Assembly: GCF_018861905.1 (NCBI RefSeq)
Contig: NZ_JAHLDU010000027.1
Location: forward strand, 1 to 48,079
Length of the DNA stretch: 48,079 nucleotides
DNA from: Clostridium sp. DSM 17811
GTDB taxonomy: Bacteria; Bacillota; Clostridia; Clostridiales; Clostridiaceae
Direction of reading: 5' to 3'
Within the stretch, counting starts at the first letter, position 1; the number at the start of each line of letters is the position of its first letter. The notes beneath the pieces were generated by a model. That model did no database searches. It was not told the origin of the DNA and saw nothing but the letters and a program-made list of their open reading frames with translations. This document shows, piece by piece, positions 44,243-48,079 of the stretch. The position numbers were made by a program, and so were the translations under genes.

Positions 44243-45280
44243 ATGTTGAAAGTATTTAATCCATTTCAAATAAATAATATCTTTTTTCGCAATAGAATTG
44301 TAATGGCACCAATGGTTCGCTTTGGATTTCCAAGCTATGATGGAATCATGGGAGAAGAACTTATGCAAGATTATTTAAGTAGAGCCGATAAAGGGATTGG
44401 GCTGATTGTGACACAAGCACTTTCTGTGTCAGCGGATAGCAGTAATATAAGTGGATCTGGAACATCAGGTGGTGCAGGTGCGTTCTCTGACAGGCATATT
44501 AATTACTTGAATAGAATAACGGAAGAGTATCATAAGAATGGAACAAGAATTTTTGCACAACTTTCTCTTCCAGGATACGGCTTTTATGATAGAAGCTCTA
44601 TGAATATCAATATACTATCTAAAAAAGATTTGATTAAAATTAGGAATGAATTTGTAAGGAGTGCAGAAATCTGTAAAAAGGCGGGCATGGATGGAATTGA
44701 GCTGCATGGAGCGCACACCTTCTTTTTAAATATGATGGCATCATCCAACTCCAATTTGCGCCAGGATGATTATGGCGGAACTTTAGCCAAAAGACTGTCA
44801 TTAGTAAAAGAAATTGTTGAAGGAATAAAAAGTTTAGCTGGATCTCCTTTTATAATTTCATATCGAATGGGCTGGGGAAGTACTTTAGATATGGATGTAC
44901 AAACTGCCCTTGCTTTGGAGAATATGGGAATTGATATGCTGCATATTTCAACGGGAATACCACAAGATCGAAAATTGGTATTGCCAACCGATTTTACGTA
45001 TAATGATACAGTCTACACGGGATATTTTGTAAAAAATCATGTAAATTTACCCATTATTTGTGTCAGCGATATAAAGACGCTGGAAAGGGGAAATACGCTG
45101 ATAGAAAATAATGATTGCGATTTTATAGCGTATGGGAGGCCCTTTTTAGCTGATGCAAATTTTGTGGGAAACTCATTAGATAATATAAATTATAAGCCGT
45201 GTTTTGAGTGTCGAGTATGTAAATGGTTAACAAATAGTAAAAAATGCCCTGCACAGATAATTAGCAAAACGAATTCTTGA
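44243..45280 (+). CDS. Old yellow enzyme-family NADH:flavin oxidoreductase
   Basis: A 345-residue FMN-dependent TIM-barrel oxidoreductase. Motifs in order: NIFFRNRIVMAPMVRFG, FAQLSLPGYG, the active-site stretch GMDGIELHGAHTFFLNMMASSNSNLRQDDYGG (~150-181), FISYRMGWG, and the C-terminal FIAYGRPFLAD. Cys residues at the end (CFECRVCKW) recall the larger iron-sulfur enoate reductases, but the C-terminal flavin/NAD domain is absent. It likely reduces activated C=C bonds in enones or quinones with NAD(P)H. ATG follows AGGAAGTGAGTGT. Part of the TetR-controlled cluster. Confidence 0.9.
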   Translation: MLKVFNPFQINNIFFRNRIVMAPMVRFGFPSYDGIMGEELMQDYLSRADKGIGLIVTQALSVSADSSNISGSGTSGGAGAFSDRHINYLNRITEEYHKNGTRIFAQLSLPGYGFYDRSSMNINILSKKDLIKIRNEFVRSAEICKKAGMDGIELHGAHTFFLNMMASSNSNLRQDDYGGTLAKRLSLVKEIVEGIKSLAGSPFIISYRMGWGSTLDMDVQTALALENMGIDMLHISTGIPQDRKLVLPTDFTYNDTVYTGYFVKNHVNLPIICVSDIKTLERGNTLIENNDCDFIAYGRPFLADANFVGNSLDNINYKPCFECRVCKWLTNSKKCPAQIISKTNS

Positions 45281-45318
45281 TTGATGCAAACAGTGAAAAC
45301 TAAAACGGATTTTAATTT

Positions 45319-45408
45319 AATAAAGGGCAAATCCATTGAAAAATGCTGGTGCAAAGCCACAGTGTCTAAGGTGCTTTCGAGTGTTATGATAGCCTGGTTG
45401 CCAAAATA
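45319..45408 (+). ncRNA. Cyclic-di-GMP-I (GEMM) riboswitch
   Basis: The conserved parts of the GEMM aptamer appear in order: AAAGGGCAAATCC, GAAA in the P2 loop, GGTGCAAAGCCACAG, GTCTAAGG, a short stem around TTTCGA, and ATGATAGCCTGGTTGCC closing P1 with GGGCAA. The GGGC segment keeps the G typical of c-di-GMP rather than cGAMP binding. An intrinsic terminator follows 13 bp later, so it is a transcriptional switch. The gene it controlled is truncated (see 45573). Confidence 0.85.
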
Positions 45409-45420
45409 ACTTGTGTGTCT

Positions 45421-45454
45421 AAAAACTGCCCGTTTATTCGTGGCAGTTTTTTTT
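45421..45454 (+). terminator. Expression-platform terminator of the riboswitch
   Basis: AAAAACTGCC (45421-45430) pairs with GGCAGTTTTT (45442-45451), followed by further T. The GGCAG arm could also pair with the aptamer's TTGCC strand, giving a plausible on/off choice. Confidence 0.85.
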
Positions 45455-45572
45455 GTGAGAGAGGACTTATATTTTGTGTTTTTTGACGTGATATAAATAA
45501 AATCCCCATTAGTCTTTAAGGATGTATTTAATAAAACGACATGATGTCTCAATTGAATAGGGAGAAATTTGT

Positions 45573-45640
45573 ATGAAACGACAATTCCAGCGATGTCAAA
45601 TAATACAAACTCAAAACATAATATTGTTGAAATTATTAGG
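45573..45640 (+). pseudogene. Riboswitch-controlled gene start, cut by an IS end
   Basis: ATG 45573 behind AGGGAGAAATTTGT reads MKRQFQRCQIIQTQNIILLK and then enters IS sequence. It is the only start after the riboswitch. The original product cannot be identified. Confidence 0.55.
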
Positions 45641-45724
45641 GGCCTTAGCCCTTTAGAATTTAGGGCGTTAGCCGTCTGAGTAATTTTTATTATTTCGACT
45701 GTCTACTTGACAGGGAGCAGTTCA
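45641..45724 (+). mobile_element. Solo right end of an IS3-type element
   Basis: ~84 bp matching the right end of the IS at 39026 in inverted orientation (~90% identity by eye). It includes the transposase tail LSPLEFRALAV-stop and the terminal CTTGACAGGGAGCAGTTCA. The rest of the IS is gone. Confidence 0.85.
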
Positions 45725-46174
45725 GTGTAATCACCTCTTTATACTTATTATATTAAATCGTTCGTTTAAAGTCCATATATTATATGAACGATTTGTATTC
45801 ATATTCACCACCATATAATGCCACTTTCGAGCCTGTTAGTTCACGTTCGTCTGCGGTATACTCCAAATGAACACTTTATTCATTTCATTAAGCATTAAAA
45901 CTCGAAAATTATAAAAATAAGCTGCTCTACAATTTCATTGTCCAAGTATATGGCTCACCTTTCATCACTCTACTCTTATTAAATTAAAGCATAAGAAAAT
46001 CACAACTAATTAATAATTAATTGTGATTTCCACTGTCTAATCACTCTAATTTTGATACAATTTAGCAACTTTTTTATTAAGGCTATTGATTTTAATATCG
46101 CTAAATTATATAGGATTTCTGTTGAAAAGTGCACATCCTTATTTCTTGTTTTTTTAGGTATAGTGAGTATTGAT
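45725..46174. other. Spacer with operator-like palindrome and terminator
   Basis: AAATCGTTC (45755-45763) and GAACGATTT (45786-45794) form a long-spaced palindrome resembling a regulator site. AAATCACAA ... TTGTGATTT (45997-46029) is a hairpin, probably the terminator of the minus-strand PadR operon. No gene is seen. Confidence 0.45.
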
Positions 46175-46858
46175 CTATTTTAAATCATCAATATAATTTT
46201 TTTTGCCTTTGGCTAATCTATTAATATTTATTACATTCAAATATTTTACAATTAAATACACTATTGCGGATATCAAAATTATGTATCCGGCATTGATTTC
46301 TATAGTGTACTGATTATCATTTAGAAAATATATAATAGTCGAAAAAACTAAAAATAGCACTATTGAAAAGACTGAGGATAATTTCTTCTTAAGCCCTTTT
46401 TCAGTAATAAATAATGGAGTTATCATACCTTCTGTTACAAATATAATTAATACCGCCCCAATATAATAAAAATATATAATCGGATTTGCTTCCCATGATA
46501 ATCCTCCATAGGCTACAAATGACAATCCAGTAAACCAAGCAAAGAAATATCCAGATAGTTTAAGCAAAAGATTTAGTAAAATTTCTCTTTTACATGGTCC
46601 ACTACTGTTATTGATAATCTCATTAGTAAACCCTTTAACATCATCCCCTATAGCCTCTTGTAAGCTGGAATTTCTTAATTTCAATTCTTGTGCCATTCCT
46701 ATCAAGTCCCTTTGAATTACTTGTGCATCATATGAATTAACCTTAAACATACTCATACTTTTCATAATATTTTTAATGTTCCGCTCATCATCTTCCCTTA
46801 GTTGTATTGACTGTTTTTTATTTTCTTCTTTTAACAAGATTACTTCATTTTGAGTCAT
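46175..46858 (-). CDS. PadR-linked membrane protein
   Basis: A 227-residue protein with a soluble N-terminal ~90 residues (DDERNIKNIMKSMSMFKVN; VIQRDLIGMAQELKLRNSSLQEAIGDD) and four membrane helices (~97-120, 128-150, 160-178, 188-208). The N-terminal part follows the pattern of DUF1048/DUF1129-type proteins, which are regularly encoded behind PadR regulators. It starts 4 bp after the PadR stop. Function unknown, perhaps envelope stress or drug response. Confidence 0.8.
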   Translation of the reverse strand: MTQNEVILLKEENKKQSIQLREDDERNIKNIMKSMSMFKVNSYDAQVIQRDLIGMAQELKLRNSSLQEAIGDDVKGFTNEIINNSSGPCKREILLNLLLKLSGYFFAWFTGLSFVAYGGLSWEANPIIYFYYIGAVLIIFVTEGMITPLFITEKGLKKKLSSVFSIVLFLVFSTIIYFLNDNQYTIEINAGYIILISAIVYLIVKYLNVININRLAKGKKNYIDDLK

Positions 46859-46862
46859 ATTC

Positions 46863-47186
46863 TCATTCTCCCTTCATTATTTGATCCACAGACCTCTTTA
46901 CATCATTCCATACAATTTCAAATTCTTTTAAAAACTCTTTTCCAATATCAGTTAAAAAATAATATTTTCTCTTTGGTCCTAGGGGGGACTCCTTATAAAT
47001 AGATGAAATTATTTTCTTTTTTTCAAGTCGTAATAGAATAGGGTAAGTTGACCCTTCTCTTACATCCTCAAATCCATAATCTTGTAATCGTGATACTATT
47101 TCATATCCATATGTTTCTTCCCCACTTATTATCTTAACTATACAACCCTCTAATGTTCCACGCATTAATTGTGAACGATCTACCAC
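46863..47186 (-). CDS. PadR-family transcriptional regulator
   Basis: A 107-residue PadR winged-helix repressor: LMRGTLEGCIVKIISGEETYGYEIVSRLQDYGFEDVREGSTYPILLRLEKKKII, then the beta-wing SPLGPKRKYYFLTDIGKEFL. It has the single C-terminal dimerisation helix of the short (s2) class. It is the first gene of a two-gene operon. Two TAGTAGTTTA repeats overlap its promoter, consistent with autoregulation. Confidence 0.93.
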   Translation of the reverse strand: MVDRSQLMRGTLEGCIVKIISGEETYGYEIVSRLQDYGFEDVREGSTYPILLRLEKKKIISSIYKESPLGPKRKYYFLTDIGKEFLKEFEIVWNDVKRSVDQIMKGE

Positions 47187-47210
47187 ATTATTTACCTACC
47201 TTTCACCACA

Positions 47211-47254
47211 TAGTAGTTTACCTATATTGTACCGCCTAGTAGTTTATCTGTCAA
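47211..47254 (-). promoter_or_regulatory. PadR promoter with two operator repeats
   Basis: On the minus strand TTGACA (47254-47249), 17 bp and TACAAT (47231-47226). TAAACTACTA occurs twice, within the spacer (47246-47237) and just after the -10 (47220-47211), spaced 26 bp. Confidence 0.75.
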
Positions 47255-47290
47255 TAAAATTTGTCAATAAAATAAAATATTTACACTAAA

Positions 47291-47329
47291 TATAAATTCC
47301 CCCAAACTATAAGTCTGAGGGAATTTATA
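47291..47329. terminator. Hairpin
   Basis: TATAAATTCCC pairs with GGGAATTTATA, upstream of the PadR promoter. Confidence 0.6.
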
Positions 47330-47617
47330 AAATACTCTAAATCTGCTCTGTCAACACAAGACTAATATTCCTTGTCTGAGAAAACTTATCAAGGGTCATA
47401 TATATAATTCCGCTAAAAAGTGCACACCTCTAAAATCAAAATCCATAGACACGTCCAACATAAAATTCTATTCTCATTTCAACACAAAAACACCTTTTCC
47501 CTACAACATTTGTAAATTCAGACAAAAAAACAAAGTATAGTGCTAGATTTATCTACCCTCACACTTAAATTATTTACTTGTAAGTCCTCTTTATAACATG
47601 AACTATCTGTCTTCATA
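47330..47617. other. Spacer
   Basis: No gene is recognised. AAAAGTGCACA at ~47408 repeats a motif at ~46122 (GAAAAGTGCACAT); the two flank the PadR operon. Confidence 0.35.
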
Positions 47618-47968
47618 TTAAAGTAATTGCAAGGCAATGTATCCTTTGTAATTCCGCCTTGACCACAGATTTTATTAATATCAATTCTGCCTCTAGGTGA
47701 TGATAAGTTATCTCCACAACCACTCTCATTGACCTTTTCAATTTCAGTTTCTTCCTCTATTTCATCATCCTCTGCTACTAATAGGTTTCTCTTTTTCTAA
47801 AAAATACGAATGGCCAATTTGTAAGTTTCGAGCATCCGTGCCTATGCACTCGCATATTCTAGCATTTAATTCTTTAAGCCATTTATTTAGTAGCAATCTC
47901 TCAAATACAGCCTTATCAAACAAAACATAATTCATCATTAATTCAATGAACCCAAAATGTCTTCTAAG
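47618..47968 (-). pseudogene. McrBC copy D, patchwork of fragments
   Basis: Three short mcr pieces are joined: mcrC around the QGGITKDTLPCNYFN/RGRIDIN region (47618-47712), the acidic end of mcrB (47716-47778, EEETEIEKVNES) and an internal mcrB piece (47779-47968, reading LRRHFGFIELMMNYVLFDKA ... HSYFLEKEKP). The mcrB piece is interrupted by an IS3-type element at 47969. Confidence 0.85.
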
Positions 47969-48079
47969 TGATATGCTCCCCTTATGGTAGACAGTTAAAT
48001 AATAAAACTGTTTACTATAAGGAGAGCTATTTTTTATGGGAAGAAAATCAATTATCTCAGACCAACAAAAAATCAAGGC
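47969..48079 (+). mobile_element. Left end of a second IS3-type element, cut by window edge
   Basis: TGATATGCTCCCCTTATGG at 47969 matches the inverted repeat of the IS at 39026-40700 (TGATATGCTCCCAATAAAG). It is followed by the same layout: GTAGACAG, AT-rich, then a ribosome site and transposase start. It interrupts mcrB copy D. Confidence 0.85.
48036..48079 (+). CDS. IS3-type transposase OrfA, first codons only
   Basis: ATG 48036 behind AAGGAGAGC reads MGRKSIISDQQKIK and continues past the window. It is similar in position and opening to the OrfA of the other IS (MSRRTKYTTEEKYA) but not the same element. Confidence 0.75.
   Translation, partial: MGRKSIISDQQKIK

Overview
The window reads as an accessory region of a low-GC, anaerobic Firmicute, most likely a Clostridium. 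The DNA is very AT-rich, most genes have strong AGGAGG-type ribosome binding sites, and the left edge carries the start of pyruvate:ferredoxin oxidoreductase beside an IclR regulator and a nitroreductase. No rRNA, tRNA or CRISPR array was seen. About a third of the window is decayed: stop-split genes, gene fragments, insertion-sequence relics and small dispersed palindromic repeats.

Layout. 1-2210: metabolic genes (nifJ start, IclR, nitroreductase). 3132-8529: a zinc-ribbon/HNH-repeat protein, an XRE regulator, a NUDIX hydrolase and a PLD-nuclease/SF2-helicase/DUF3427 protein, which looks like a DNA-defence or repair block. 9115-11188: a two-gene overlapping operon of an unknown 421-aa protein and a zinc-ribbon protein with a C-terminal TIR-like (Cap12/PycTIR, PF10137-type) domain. 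This is the best candidate for an undescribed defence system. 11.5-14.3 kb: a broken McrBC copy (A). 14.7-16.5 kb: a DnaQ-like exonuclease with BRCT domain plus a Cys-cluster partner. 17.3-18.3 kb: an orphan gene. 19.0-19.9 kb: an IS91-type transposase relic. 20035-21872: a retron, with a clear msr-msd RNA gene and a reverse transcriptase fused to a trypsin-like protease. 22.1-24.9 kb: small membrane or immunity-like genes, a Thr/Ser-repeat surface protein and a Doc toxin relic. 25.3-27.5 kb: McrBC copy B, with intact mcrC but truncated mcrB. 27.8-34.9 kb: cell-wall and surface genes (glucosaminidase, a GH-like/caspase-like protein with an internal stop, a leucine-rich-repeat protein, a stop-split membrane protein). 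35.2-36.8 kb: McrBC copy C. 37.5-41.3 kb: a bacteriocin-immunity-like gene, a DUF2500-like protein, an intact IS3-family element and an integrase relic. 41.6-45.3 kb: a TetR/MFS/monooxygenase/old-yellow-enzyme detoxification cluster with two operators. 45.3-45.7 kb: a cyclic-di-GMP-I riboswitch whose downstream gene has been cut off by an IS end. 46.2-47.2 kb: a PadR operon. 47.6 kb to the end: McrBC fragment D interrupted by a second IS3-type element.

Two themes join these parts. First, four McrBC copies lie in the same orientation and each is broken differently. Several of the breaks are deletions between short direct repeats, and copies A-C carry the same ~68-bp palindromic repeat at the 3' side, so the McrBC unit has been duplicated and has probably served as a recombination substrate. 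Second, intact genes with defence-type architectures (retron, TIR pair, PLD-helicase/NUDIX) sit among relics, which is typical of a fast-turnover defence/mobile island. All functional statements rest on reading motifs by eye; no database search was run.
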